Below the pieces are notes generated by a model. That model saw only the letters and a program-made list of their open reading frames with translations. It was not told the origin of the DNA and searched no databases. Below, one piece after another: positions 16,408-25,059 of a DNA stretch of 64,000 nt. Origin of the DNA: Hyphomicrobiales bacterium (GTDB taxonomy: Bacteria; Pseudomonadota; Alphaproteobacteria; Rhizobiales; Rhizobiaceae). The position numbers and the translations under genes were made by a program. Position 1 is the first letter of the stretch; every line of letters starts with the position of its first letter. The stretch covers positions 496,001-560,000 of the forward strand of contig UBJR01000005.1 of the NCBI GenBank assembly GCA_900465675.1. Direction: 5' to 3'.

Positions 16408-17883
16408 TTGCGCATTTTCACGGCAGCACTGGCGACCGAGACCAATACCTTTTCACCGATCTGCGTGGACCGCCGCGCTTTCGAGGCCTCGCTTTATGCG
16501 CCGCCCGGCCAGCATCCCGAAACGCCGACGCTCTGCACCGCCCCGATCACTGTCGGCCGCCGTGTCGCCGCCGAAAAAGGCTGGGAGCTGATTGAGGGCA
16601 CCGCCACCTGGGCAGACCCGGCCGGTCTCGTCAATCGCAACACCTATGAGGAACTGCGCGACGAAATCCTCGGCCAGCTGAAGGCAGCGCCGCCGGTTGA
16701 TGCCATCGTCATGGGCCTGCACGGTGCGATGGTCGCTGCCGGCTATGAAGATACGGAAGGCGATCTTCTGAGCCGCATGCGCGAGATGGTCGGGCCTGAC
16801 GTGCTGATCTGTGCCGAGCTCGATCCGCACAGCCACCTCACGAAGAAGCGTATCGAAGCGCTTAACTTCGCCGTCTATTTCAAGGAATTCCCGCATACCG
16901 ATTTCGTCGATCGCGCCGAAGATCTCTGGCGGATCGCCGTCGATGCGCTGGAGGGCCGGGTGAAGCCCGTCAATTCGGTGTTTGACTGCCGGATGATCGA
17001 TGTTTTCCCGACCTCGCGCGATCCGATGCGTTCCTTCGTCGACAAGATCATGAAGATCGAGAAGGACGACGCGGATGTCCTGTCGATCTCGGTCGTGCAT
17101 GGTTTCATGGTCGGCGACGTGCCTGAAATGGGCACCAAGCTTCTTGTTGTCACCAACAACAAGCCGGAAAAGGGCGCCGCCTTGGCGCGCGAACTCGGCA
17201 TGGAACTGTTTTCCAAGCGCGGGACCTTCATGGTGCCGCAGATCGACGAGAAGGAAGCGGTGTCCCGCGCACTTGCCGCAACCGCCTGGCCTGTCGTGAT
17301 CGCCGATGTCTGGGACAATCCGGGCGGCGGTACGGCTGGCGATGCGACGGTCATTCTCGAAGAGCTGATCGCCCGCGGCGTCAAGAGTGCTGCCATCGGC
17401 ACGATCTGGGATCCGGTCGCCGTGCAGATCTGTTTTGCGGCAGGCGAGGGGGCCGAGATCCCGCTGCGCTTCGGCGCCAAATCGGCACCCGGCACCGGCA
17501 ATCCTGTCGATGGCACTGTCAAGATCGTCAAGCTGGTGAAGAATGCCGAGATGCAGTTCGGCGAGAGCCTGGCGCCTTTCGGCGATTCCGCCCATATCGT
17601 GCTCGATGGCATCGATATCATCCTGAATTCGACGCGCGCCCAGAGCTTCGATCCAAGCCTGTTCTCGGTGATGGGTATCGATCCGGAAAAGCAGAAGATC
17701 TTGGTGATCAAGTCCACCAACCACTTCTTCGCGTCCTTCTCCAAGATCGCGGCCGAGATCCTTTACTGCTCCGCGGGAACGCCCTATCCCAATAATCCGG
17801 CAACGACGGCCTATCGCCGGGCGCCGAAGAACATCTGGCCGATCGTGGCCGATCCTCATGGAACCGAACGCGGAGCCGCCTGA
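16408..17883 (+). CDS. M81-family metallopeptidase (MlrC-like), copy 2
   Basis: A 491-residue M81 protein with the family start IFTAALATETNTFSP and MGLHGAMVA. The candidate metal ligands are D139-x-H141 (ELDPHSH) and H163 (FPHTDFVDRAEDLW), and VIADVWDNPGGGTAGD matches the C-terminal domain. It starts with TTG, preceded by AAAAGG. It is clearly diverged from copy 1 at 10305, so the two probably cleave different bonds or related substrates rather than being a recent duplication. The next gene, a D-amino-acid PLP enzyme, begins one base after the stop, consistent with peptide hydrolysis followed by use of a released D-amino acid. Confidence 0.87.
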   Translation: MRIFTAALATETNTFSPICVDRRAFEASLYAPPGQHPETPTLCTAPITVGRRVAAEKGWELIEGTATWADPAGLVNRNTYEELRDEILGQLKAAPPVDAIVMGLHGAMVAAGYEDTEGDLLSRMREMVGPDVLICAELDPHSHLTKKRIEALNFAVYFKEFPHTDFVDRAEDLWRIAVDALEGRVKPVNSVFDCRMIDVFPTSRDPMRSFVDKIMKIEKDDADVLSISVVHGFMVGDVPEMGTKLLVVTNNKPEKGAALARELGMELFSKRGTFMVPQIDEKEAVSRALAATAWPVVIADVWDNPGGGTAGDATVILEELIARGVKSAAIGTIWDPVAVQICFAAGEGAEIPLRFGAKSAPGTGNPVDGTVKIVKLVKNAEMQFGESLAPFGDSAHIVLDGIDIILNSTRAQSFDPSLFSVMGIDPEKQKILVIKSTNHFFASFSKIAAEILYCSAGTPYPNNPATTAYRRAPKNIWPIVADPHGTERGAA

Positions 17884-17884
17884 G

Positions 17885-18985
17885 ATGCATGACAACCGGT
17901 TTGCCGTCGTCGCCAAGGCAGGTGACAGGATCGCGGATCTCTCGACCCCCCGCCCTGTCATCGACGAAGACAAGCTGGCCGCCAACATCCACCGGGTGCA
18001 GTCCTATATGGATCAGCACGGGCTGAACTTCCGCCCACATATCAAGACCCACAAGATCCCGGCACTGGCCGTCGCCCAGGTCGCGGCCGGCGCCAAGGGC
18101 ATCAACTGCCAGAAGGTGACCGAGGCGGAGGTTTTCGCTGCGGCCGGCTTCGAGGACATCCTGATTACCTTCAACATTCTCGGACCGCAGAAGCTGGAGC
18201 GGCTGAGTGCCCTGAACGACCGGATCTCCGGCCTGAAGGTGGTTGCCGATAGCGAAGTGACGATCGACGGACTGGCAGCCCATTTCTCCGGCCACCGGCC
18301 GCTGACCGTGCTGGTCGAATGTGACACGGGCGCGGGCCGCTGCGGGGTCCAGACGCCGGAGGAGGCTGCCTCGCTTGCCAAGCGGATCGCCGCGGCCGAC
18401 GGACTGACCTTCGGCGGCATTCTCACCTATCCAAAACCGCAATCGGCCGATGCCGTCGAGGCTTTCATCCAATCGACCCTTTCGCTCCTCTCGGCGCAAG
18501 GCATCGAGTGCCCGATCGTTAGCAACGGCGGGACGCCGAGCCTGTTCGACGCACATCTCGTCAAGTCGGCGACGGAGCATCGCGCCGGAACCTATATCTA
18601 CAATGACCGGCAGATGGTCCGCATGGGCCACTGCCGCGAAGGCGATTGCGCCATGCATATCGTCGCGACCGTGGTCTCGCGTCCGAATGCGGACCGTGCG
18701 GTCATCGATGCCGGTTCGAAGGCGCTGACCTCCGATCTCCAGGGTTTCAGCGACTTCGGGCTTGTCGTCGGGTATCCAGAGGCGAAAATTTCAAGCCTCT
18801 CGGAAGAGCATGGCGTCATCGACCTCTCGGCTTGCACAGGGCCGCGGCCGCAGATCGGCGAGAAGATCTTCATCATCCCCAACCACACCTGTGTGGTCTC
18901 GAACCTCTTCGACACGATGGTCTTCCACCGCAATGGCGTCGTCACCCGTGTCGAGGAAGTCGCTGCGCGCGGCCTCGTCTGGTAA
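17885..18985 (+). CDS. D-serine dehydratase / D-threonine aldolase-like PLP enzyme (alanine racemase fold)
   Basis: A 366-residue fold-III PLP enzyme. The PLP lysine is K54 in RPHIKTHK, the diagnostic motif of the DSD1/D-threonine aldolase group. The metal site HTC is present (H334, C336 in PNHTCVVSNLFD). These enzymes act on D-beta-hydroxy amino acids using PLP and a divalent metal. ATG 17885 follows GGAG and the previous stop closely; an upstream in-frame ATG at 17858 would overlap the M81 gene by 26 bases. Whether it is a dehydratase or an aldolase cannot be told. Its place behind an M81 peptidase supports D-amino acid breakdown. Confidence 0.87.
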   Translation: MHDNRFAVVAKAGDRIADLSTPRPVIDEDKLAANIHRVQSYMDQHGLNFRPHIKTHKIPALAVAQVAAGAKGINCQKVTEAEVFAAAGFEDILITFNILGPQKLERLSALNDRISGLKVVADSEVTIDGLAAHFSGHRPLTVLVECDTGAGRCGVQTPEEAASLAKRIAAADGLTFGGILTYPKPQSADAVEAFIQSTLSLLSAQGIECPIVSNGGTPSLFDAHLVKSATEHRAGTYIYNDRQMVRMGHCREGDCAMHIVATVVSRPNADRAVIDAGSKALTSDLQGFSDFGLVVGYPEAKISSLSEEHGVIDLSACTGPRPQIGEKIFIIPNHTCVVSNLFDTMVFHRNGVVTRVEEVAARGLVW

Positions 18986-19058
18986 CTGATCGGTCAATTG
19001 CTGCTTGCGCACGCGGCCGCATTCGCTAGATGAGGTTCATCGAGCGAAGGAGAGTGGC

Positions 19059-19268
19059 GTGGAAGAGCAAGTCCAGATTGGAAATCGCGGTGATTTCGGC
19101 CAGTGGGCAATCGAGGTCGCCAAACTAATCGTCAGCGACCAGGGTTTCGAGCTCGCAAAGGCTGCCCGTGAAGGCAGCGAGGACGATGTCCGTGCGGCCG
19201 GTGCTGCACTCGGGCAGGCGATCACCGACGCCTTGATGGAAGTCTATGACGGCCTGATCGAAGAATAG
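19059..19268 (+). CDS. Small protein of unknown function
   Basis: A 69-residue acidic, helical protein (VEEQVQIGNRG, then ELAKAAREGSEDDVRAAGAALGQAITDALMEVYDGLIEE). It starts at GTG 19059, preceded by AAGGAG. No family is recognised. It lies 73 bases after the PLP enzyme on the same strand, and a hairpin follows, so it may be the last gene of that transcript. Confidence 0.6.
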   Translation: MEEQVQIGNRGDFGQWAIEVAKLIVSDQGFELAKAAREGSEDDVRAAGAALGQAITDALMEVYDGLIEE

Positions 19269-19278
19269 ACGAGATCAG

Positions 19279-19294
19279 ACCGCTGTTGCGGTCC
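19279..19294. terminator. Hairpin between convergent genes
   Basis: GACCGC-TGTT-GCGGTC is a perfect six-base-arm stem in the 37-bp gap between two convergent genes, a likely bidirectional terminator. T runs are short. Confidence 0.55.
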
Positions 19295-19305
19295 GATTGC
19301 GATCC

Positions 19306-20439
19306 TCAGGCTGTCGCCGGAGACAGCAGGTTCACATCGATTTCGGTGAGCTCCACCCGGCGTTCGAAGGCGATACCGTCTTCGTCGAACAGATGGCAGT
19401 CCACGGCATTGATACCGACGGTTACGGGAACATCGGCGCGGATGCCGACGCTGCCGGGCAGCATGGCGCAGAAGTTTTCCGTTTCGCTGCCGAGCGCGGC
19501 ATAGGCAACCGTATTGGCGCCCAGCCGCTCGATGACGCTCGGCGTCACCGTCAGCGAGATGTCGCCATTGGCAAGTTGCACCTGCTCCGGCCGGATGCCG
19601 AGCGTCAGCGTCTTGCCTGCCATCCCGTCGCGCGGGGCGACCGGTAATGTCGCCGTCTGGCCGCGGTAATCGACCGTCACGCCGGCATCGCTGACGGATT
19701 TGCAGGTCACCTGCAGGAAATTCATTTTCGGATTGCCGATGAAGCCGGCCACAAACTGGTTTGCCGGCTTGTGATAAAGCTCCAGCGGTGCGCCCGTCTG
19801 CGAGATATTGCCTGAATCGAGCACGACGATGCGGTCGGCCATGGTCATGGCCTCCACCTGGTCGTGGGTAACATAGATCATCGTGGCCTTCAGCTGCCGG
19901 TGCAGCTTGGCCAGCTCGATGCGCATGTCGGCGCGCAGCGCTGCGTCGAGGTTGGAGAGCGGCTCATCGAACAGGAAGATCTTCGGTTCGCGAACGATCG
20001 CGCGGCCGATGGCGACGCGCTGGCGTTGTCCGCCGGAGAGCATGCCGGGCTTCTGCTGCAGGCGGGTTTCGAGGTGGAGGATGCGGGCAGCGTTTTCGAC
20101 GCGCGCCTTGAGCTTTTCCTCTTCCATCTTCTCGACGCGCAGCGGAAAGGCGATGTTTTCAAAGACCGTCATATGCGGATAGAGCGCATAGGACTGGAAG
20201 ACCATTGCGATGCCGCGCTTGACGGGCGGCAGCTCGTTGACGCGCACACCATCGATGACGATGTCGCCCTTGGTGGTGGCATCGAGACCGGCGATCATCC
20301 GCAGCAGGGTGGACTTGCCGCAGCCTGACGGTCCGACGAAGACAACGAACTCGCCGTTCTTCACGTCGAGTTCGACGCCTTTCAGAACTTCGTAGTCGCC
20401 ATAGAATTTTTGAACTTTATTGAGCTGAAGCTGTCCCAA
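19306..20439 (-). CDS. Carbohydrate ABC importer ATPase (MalK/UgpC type)
   Basis: A 377-residue ATPase for a family-1 sugar importer. Seen are Walker A GPSGCGKS (36-43), Q-loop FQSYALYPHM, signature LSGGQ (134-138), Walker B IFLFDEP (154-160), and a C-terminal regulatory OB-like domain from about residue 235 (NFLQVTCKSV onward). TTG 20439 with GGAGA upstream gives the standard N-terminus (GQLQLNKVQKFYG); an ATG at 20472 would add eleven odd residues. It is last in the leftward order oxidoreductase, two permeases, binding protein, ATPase, and is separated from the binding protein by a strong hairpin. Confidence 0.92.
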   Translation of the reverse strand: MGQLQLNKVQKFYGDYEVLKGVELDVKNGEFVVFVGPSGCGKSTLLRMIAGLDATTKGDIVIDGVRVNELPPVKRGIAMVFQSYALYPHMTVFENIAFPLRVEKMEEEKLKARVENAARILHLETRLQQKPGMLSGGQRQRVAIGRAIVREPKIFLFDEPLSNLDAALRADMRIELAKLHRQLKATMIYVTHDQVEAMTMADRIVVLDSGNISQTGAPLELYHKPANQFVAGFIGNPKMNFLQVTCKSVSDAGVTVDYRGQTATLPVAPRDGMAGKTLTLGIRPEQVQLANGDISLTVTPSVIERLGANTVAYAALGSETENFCAMLPGSVGIRADVPVTVGINAVDCHLFDEDGIAFERRVELTEIDVNLLSPATA

Positions 20440-20485
20440 AAATCTGTCTCCGGTCCCGGCCTGAACGCGCATGAGGTTGGTCGGT

Positions 20486-20515
20486 GAGGATCGCGGCCGA
20501 GTGACCGCGATCCTC
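20486..20515 (-). terminator. Intercistronic hairpin between binding-protein and ATPase genes
   Basis: GAGGATCGCGG and CCGCGATCCTC form eleven perfect pairs around an 8-base loop, directly after the binding-protein stop. Such stems commonly stabilise the binding-protein mRNA and reduce readthrough into the next gene. Confidence 0.7.
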
Positions 20516-20524
20516 TGATACGGC

Positions 20525-21769
20525 TTACTTGAAGGCTTCGATTTCGCCGGCAGCCTTTTTCAGAGCGGCTTCCGGTTCGGCCTTGCCTGTCACGACGGAC
20601 TGAACCATCTCGATGATCGAGTTCTGGAAGCCCTTGTAGTCGGTGAAGAGCGGCTCGGGACCACCGAAGGCGATACCGTCGATGAACGGCTTCCACGACG
20701 GATCGGCCTTGACGAATTCGTCAACCTTCGCCGACGGACGCAGCGGGGTGAGGCCCGCGCCGCCCTGCAGCTCGTATTCGCCCTGCGGGCCCGGCGAGGT
20801 GATGTACTTGGCGAATTCGGCCGCCTTTTCCTCGACGCCCGTGCCCTTAAAGACGGCCAGGCTGTCGGTGATCAGCAGCGTGCCTTCACCCTTGGCCGAA
20901 GGACCGAGTGGCAGTGGCGCGACGCCCCAGTTGATCTTGGTGTCCTTCAGGCGGGCAGCAGCACCCGAACCTGCCTGGATCATGCCGACCTTGCCATCGA
21001 GGAAGATGGCGCGGATTTCGTTCTGTTCGTAGGCGGTTGCGCCTTCGACGGAGTAGGGCGTGATGTCCTTGTAGGCTTGCAGGGCTGCGAGAACCTCCGG
21101 GCTGTCGATGACGATCTTGTCGCCGTCGATGACCTTGCCGTTGTTGGTGTAAACCCAATGCATGAACTGGTGCATCGTGTTGTCGAAGGTTTTGGCAGGC
21201 AAGCCGTAACCGGCAATGCCGGTCTTTTCCTTGATCGCCTTGGCGTCGGCGATTTCTTCAGCCCAGGTCTTCGGCGGGGTTTCCGGGTCGAGACCGGCCT
21301 GCTTGAACAGGTCCTTGTTCCAGTAGAGGGCCTTGGTCGAGAAAGCGACCGGCACGCCCCACTGGTTGCCGTCGAAGGTGACGGTGTCGACGATGTTCGG
21401 GTAGTAGCTCTTCTTCTCTTCGTCGGTCATCGGAACCGGAACGATAAGGTCGTTCTGCGCGAATTCCTTCAGCGTGCGCGAGCCGACATAGGCCATGCCG
21501 ACGGGCGTACCGGCAGCAGCCAGCGTCGTTGCCTTGTCCTGGCACTGTTCCCAGCCGACGACTTCAGGCTTGACGGTCCAGCCCGGGTTCTTGCCTTCCC
21601 ATTCCTTGATGTATTTTTCATGGATGGGGTCGATCTTGTCGCCGCAATAGATCCAGCTGATTTCCTGGTCAGCGGCATGAGCGGTCATGGTACCAAGCGC
21701 GGTGGAGCCGAGCAGGGCAAGGGCCATGAGGCCGGTCTTGAATTGAATCGTCACTTTTTTAGCTCCCAT
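20525..21769 (-). CDS. Carbohydrate ABC importer, periplasmic binding protein (family 1)
   Basis: A 414-residue extracellular solute-binding protein. The N-terminus has basic residues, a hydrophobic core (LMALALLGSTALG) and a likely signal cleavage after AHA at residue 32. The mature protein has the family pattern IYCGDKIDPIHEKYIKEWEGKNPGW, WGVPVAFSTKALYWNKDLFKQAGLDPETPPKTW and FLDGKVGMIQAGSGAAARL. Sugar specificity cannot be read from sequence, but the Gfo/Idh oxidoreductase in the same operon and the RpiR-like upstream motif point to a sugar or amino sugar. AGAGAAA precedes the ATG. Confidence 0.92.
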   Translation of the reverse strand: MGAKKVTIQFKTGLMALALLGSTALGTMTAHAADQEISWIYCGDKIDPIHEKYIKEWEGKNPGWTVKPEVVGWEQCQDKATTLAAAGTPVGMAYVGSRTLKEFAQNDLIVPVPMTDEEKKSYYPNIVDTVTFDGNQWGVPVAFSTKALYWNKDLFKQAGLDPETPPKTWAEEIADAKAIKEKTGIAGYGLPAKTFDNTMHQFMHWVYTNNGKVIDGDKIVIDSPEVLAALQAYKDITPYSVEGATAYEQNEIRAIFLDGKVGMIQAGSGAAARLKDTKINWGVAPLPLGPSAKGEGTLLITDSLAVFKGTGVEEKAAEFAKYITSPGPQGEYELQGGAGLTPLRPSAKVDEFVKADPSWKPFIDGIAFGGPEPLFTDYKGFQNSIIEMVQSVVTGKAEPEAALKKAAGEIEAFK

Positions 21770-21793
21770 TTTCTCTGGTGGTTTAGTTTTGTC

Positions 21794-22654
21794 TTACTGT
21801 TTCACCGCGCCCGCGGTCAGACCGCTGACGAGATACCGTTGAAGGAAGAAAATCACGATCATCGCCGGCGCGATGCCGACGAAACTTGCCGCCATCAACT
21901 CGTTCCAGACGACTTCCTGGCGGCCGAAATAGGCAAACAGGCCGACCGGCAGAGGGGCGTATTCCGTCTTGGAGTTGAAGGTCAGGGCGTAGATGAATTG
22001 CTGCGCGTAGGAGCCGATGAAGGTTGTGATGGCAACGACGGTGATCCCCGGCATGGCGATCGGCAGGATGACGCGGCGCAGCGTGTAGAAATGGCTTGCA
22101 CCATCGACGAAGGCCGCCTCATCGAGCTCTCGCGGGATGCGCATCATATAGGTGCGCAGCAGCCAGATCGCCGAGGGGATCAGGAAGGCGATGCCGGGAA
22201 CCATGATGGCGAAATAGGTGTTCAACAGCCCGAACGAACGCATCAGCCGGAAGAGCGGGATGAGAAGAACGGCACCCGAGAACATGTTGACCGCCAGGAA
22301 CGCGCCGAGCAGCAAGCCTGCCCCTCGGAATTCGAAGCGCGCGAAGGCATAGGAGGCCGGGACGACGAGGATCAGCACCACCGTGGTGACGATCGTCGAG
22401 ATGAAGAAGGAGTTGAAGATATAGCGCGCAAAGCCTGGCACGCTCACCCACATGGTCCGGTAGGCTTCGAACGAGCCGTTCTCAGGAATGAAGCGATAGG
22501 GCGAGGAAAACAGCTGGCTGAGCGGCTTCAGCGAGACGAGGAAGCCCTCGACGAACGGCGCCAGCACGAAGGTGAGAAACACCAGGATACCGGCATAGAT
22601 GCCGATGATCTCATACCATTTGTAGCGGTTGATCAGCAGATGCGGCGTTCTCAT
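21794..22654 (-). CDS. Carbohydrate ABC importer permease (MalG type)
   Basis: A 286-residue inner-membrane permease with six predicted helices. The first is at about 15-36 (IIGIYAGILVFLTFVLAPFVEGFL). The ATPase-contact EAA loop reads ELDEAAFVDGASHFYTLRRVILPIAMPG. Its ATG overlaps the stop of the upstream permease by four bases, so they are translated together. It pairs with the MalF-type permease to form the channel of this importer. The C-terminal QRYLVSGLTAGAVKQ is the usual family ending. Confidence 0.93.
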   Translation of the reverse strand: MRTPHLLINRYKWYEIIGIYAGILVFLTFVLAPFVEGFLVSLKPLSQLFSSPYRFIPENGSFEAYRTMWVSVPGFARYIFNSFFISTIVTTVVLILVVPASYAFARFEFRGAGLLLGAFLAVNMFSGAVLLIPLFRLMRSFGLLNTYFAIMVPGIAFLIPSAIWLLRTYMMRIPRELDEAAFVDGASHFYTLRRVILPIAMPGITVVAITTFIGSYAQQFIYALTFNSKTEYAPLPVGLFAYFGRQEVVWNELMAASFVGIAPAMIVIFFLQRYLVSGLTAGAVKQ

Positions 22655-23535
22655 CGCTTGTCTCCGGAAGAAAGACGGCTGGTGATACGGAAGTAGCAGA
22701 CGCAGAAGATCGACAGGAAGATGCAGATCAGCACGGCGCGCGCTGCACCCTCGCCATATTTGTTGGAGCCGATCGCCGTCTTGTAGGTGTCGATGATCAT
22801 CGTCGTGGTCTCGCCGCTCGGGCCACCGCGCGTCAGAATCCAGATGATGTCGAAGGAATTGAAAGTCGAGATCAGCGACAGCATCGACATGGTGATCATC
22901 GAAGGCACGATCAGCGGCAGGGTGATGCGGCGGAAGCGATAGAAACGTCCGGCCCCGTCGGTCCAGGCCGCTTCGTAGAGATCCTGCGGGATCGCCTGCA
23001 TGGCCGCCAGCATGTAGAGCGTCACCATCGGCACGCCGATCCAGACGTCGGTGATGATGGTCGCCCAGAAGGCCGTCGATCCCTCGGCAAGGAAGGCGAC
23101 GGGACCCGACGCCAGGCCGAAGCGCTGCAGCATGCCGGAGATCATGCCGAACTGGCCGTTATACATCCAGCCCCACATGAAGATGCCGATCGCCATCGGA
23201 ACGATCCAGGGCGGCATGGTCAGCACGCGAAACAGTGCGCGGCCGGGCACGGCGGAGTTCAGCATCGTGGCGCCGAAGACCCCGATGATCATCTTGATCG
23301 ACACCGAGAAGAACGTCCAGATGAAGGTCCGGATGATGACCTCGGCGAAGGTCGAGTTGAAGATCTTGCCGTAGTTGACCCAGCCCACCCAGTTGGTGGT
23401 CTTCTTCAGCGACGCGTCGGTGAATGACAGGATAAACGTGTCAAGCAGCGGATAGGCGACAATGACTGTCACATAAAGAACGGCCGGAAAGAGGAGGAGC
23501 CAGGCGAAGATGACTGTGCTGCGTTGAACACCCAT
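22651..23535 (-). CDS. Carbohydrate ABC importer permease (MalF type)
   Basis: A 294-residue permease. The N-terminal helix is AWLLLFPAVLYVTVIVAYPLLDTFILSF, and the EAA loop is YEAAWTDGAGRFYRFRRITLPLIVPS. WILTRGGPSGETTTM is the conserved segment before the last helices. It is the partner of the MalG-type permease, whose start overlaps this stop (ATGA). It begins 12 bases after the Gfo/Idh gene on the same strand, placing the oxidoreductase and the importer in one transcript. Confidence 0.93.
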   Translation of the reverse strand: MGVQRSTVIFAWLLLFPAVLYVTVIVAYPLLDTFILSFTDASLKKTTNWVGWVNYGKIFNSTFAEVIIRTFIWTFFSVSIKMIIGVFGATMLNSAVPGRALFRVLTMPPWIVPMAIGIFMWGWMYNGQFGMISGMLQRFGLASGPVAFLAEGSTAFWATIITDVWIGVPMVTLYMLAAMQAIPQDLYEAAWTDGAGRFYRFRRITLPLIVPSMITMSMLSLISTFNSFDIIWILTRGGPSGETTTMIIDTYKTAIGSNKYGEGAARAVLICIFLSIFCVCYFRITSRLSSGDKR

Positions 23536-23547
23536 CTCCAGCCCTCC

Positions 23548-24705
23548 TCAAGCCGCTCTTGCGTGAAGGGCTTCGTCGAAGCGGTCCCAGATGGGACGCA
23601 AGTCGACGATCGTCTTTTTCATTCGCGCCTCATCCATGGCGAGCGCCAGAATGCCGGCTTCCAATGCGTTCAGTGTCGAGACGGGAAGCTCGAGGCCGGT
23701 GCGCACACTTTCGAGAATATCGGCGGCCATCTGTTCGTCGGCGCCGTAATGCTGCGAGAGCTCGGTTGCGGCGTATTTGGTCTCGAAGACCTTCTTGCCG
23801 GTGAGCTGCTCGTGGACATCGAGATAGCCGCGCACGAAATCGCCTTCCGCCATACCGCGCGATCCCATGATCGCGAAGCGGCGGAACTGGTCTGGAACAT
23901 TGAGGTTGGTATGGAAATTCATGCCGACGCCATTGGCATATTCGACGATCGCCACCTGATAGTCGATGATATCGGCGTCGCTGTCGAACACCTTGTCGGA
24001 TCCCATCCAGCCGCTCGGCTTACGATGGAAGAGTTCGAGGTCGTTGATGCCTTCGCGGGCCGGATCGTTGGCGGGCGTGAAGCTCTTGCGGCCGCCGAAG
24101 CTGGCGACACGCTCCGGCCGGGCTCCGACGATACCATTATAGAGGTCGAGATCGTGGCAGCACTTCTCCAGCATGAAGCTGCCGGAATAGCGCTCGTAAC
24201 GGCGCCAGTCGCGCATGAAGAAGGCGCCGTGATAGGGCTCGATATGCTCGGAGGCCTCGATGGAGACGATGTGTCCAAGCTTGCCTTCCGCCTGGACGGC
24301 GCGCAGGTCCTTGTAAAGCGGCGAGTAGCGCAGAACGAGGCCGACCATCAGCCGCTCATGGCCGAAGTTCGCCATCAGGTGAGCAAGCTCGATGCTCTCG
24401 GCGATCGTCGTGACGATCGGCTTTTCGCAGAAAACCTTGAGACCGGATTCAAGGCCGAGGCGGATGTGATCGAGATGCATGTGATTGGGAGAGCCGATCA
24501 TCAAGAGATCGAGCTTTTCGGAAGCGAGGAGCTCCTGCGGCGTGCCATAGGCCTTGCCGACGGAGATGCCCTTTTCCTGCAACCCCGGAAGGCCCGCGGG
24601 TTCGGGATCGACATAGCCGACGATTTCGAAGCTGCTGTCGATTGCCGTGAAGACATGGCCGAGGTAGCCGAGCCGGAATCCCAGCCCTATGATTCCCACT
24701 TTCAT
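23548..24705 (-). CDS. Gfo/Idh/MocA-family oxidoreductase
   Basis: A 385-residue NAD(P)-dependent oxidoreductase, typically acting on sugars, inositols or amino sugars. The Rossmann start GIIGLGFRLGYLGH is at residues 4-17. The cofactor-proximal ...EKPIVTTIAESIEL segment carries the conserved Glu-Lys-Pro, and the C-terminal substrate domain contains LEKCCHDLDLYNGIVG with the active-site His. It is first gene of the importer operon, so it probably begins metabolism of the imported sugar. The upstream 354 bp hold two copies of the motif also present before RidA. Confidence 0.9.
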   Translation of the reverse strand: MKVGIIGLGFRLGYLGHVFTAIDSSFEIVGYVDPEPAGLPGLQEKGISVGKAYGTPQELLASEKLDLLMIGSPNHMHLDHIRLGLESGLKVFCEKPIVTTIAESIELAHLMANFGHERLMVGLVLRYSPLYKDLRAVQAEGKLGHIVSIEASEHIEPYHGAFFMRDWRRYERYSGSFMLEKCCHDLDLYNGIVGARPERVASFGGRKSFTPANDPAREGINDLELFHRKPSGWMGSDKVFDSDADIIDYQVAIVEYANGVGMNFHTNLNVPDQFRRFAIMGSRGMAEGDFVRGYLDVHEQLTGKKVFETKYAATELSQHYGADEQMAADILESVRTGLELPVSTLNALEAGILALAMDEARMKKTIVDLRPIWDRFDEALHARAA

Positions 24706-25059
24706 CCCGATGACGTTCCCAATTTAGTAATTTATTTTCTTCAAGTTGGGACAAAAATCAGAGGCCGTCAACCGAAAACGGGCCTGAAAGCGCATTGATG
24801 AAATTTATTTTCATCATATACGATCTAGGCGCAGTTTTTGCGGTTTAAACACAAGCGCCACTTGCGGCCGGTGGGGCGGCCGCTGTGCAATAAGTGAAAC
24901 TGGTTTCTATTTCCGGCACCAGTTGCGCCCGAAAACAGTTTTCAGGGAAATGCCCGTTCAACTCAGACTACGCCCGGGGTTGGCGTTCGGCAAGCCATGC
25001 AGATAGCGGCGCCTGCAAACGCTGCGATGGCGTGCCGCAGGGCTCAGAGGTGGCTGCGA
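24706..25059. promoter_or_regulatory. Regulatory region upstream of the sugar-import operon
   Basis: This 354-bp gene-free region holds the RpiR-type motif at 24728-24745 (TAATTTATTTTCTTCAAG), the inverted repeat at 24796-24816, and a GC hairpin at 24864-24883 (GCGGCCG/CGGCCGC). It also has two short palindromes, GAAAC-TG-GTTTC (24896-24907) and GAAAACAGTTTTC (24931-24943). The promoter itself is not resolved. Confidence 0.5.
24796..24816. promoter_or_regulatory. Inverted-repeat operator candidate
   Basis: TGATGAAA (24796-24803) and TTTCATCA (24809-24816) are perfect arms around TTTAT. The 3' part repeats the ATTTATTTTC core found at 24729 and before RidA, so it is the best candidate site for the RpiR regulator at 14502. 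Confidence 0.55.

Noticed and set aside
16453..17988. 511-codon minus-strand ORF
   Set aside because: Antisense to the second M81 peptidase gene; no motif and shadow composition.
21077..22696. 539-codon plus-strand ORF
   Set aside because: Antisense to the sugar-binding protein and permease genes; dominated by charged low-complexity sequence.
24896..24943. Palindromes GAAAC-TG-GTTTC and GAAAACAGTTTTC
   Set aside because: Short, and not placed at a promoter I can define; no matching regulator recognised.
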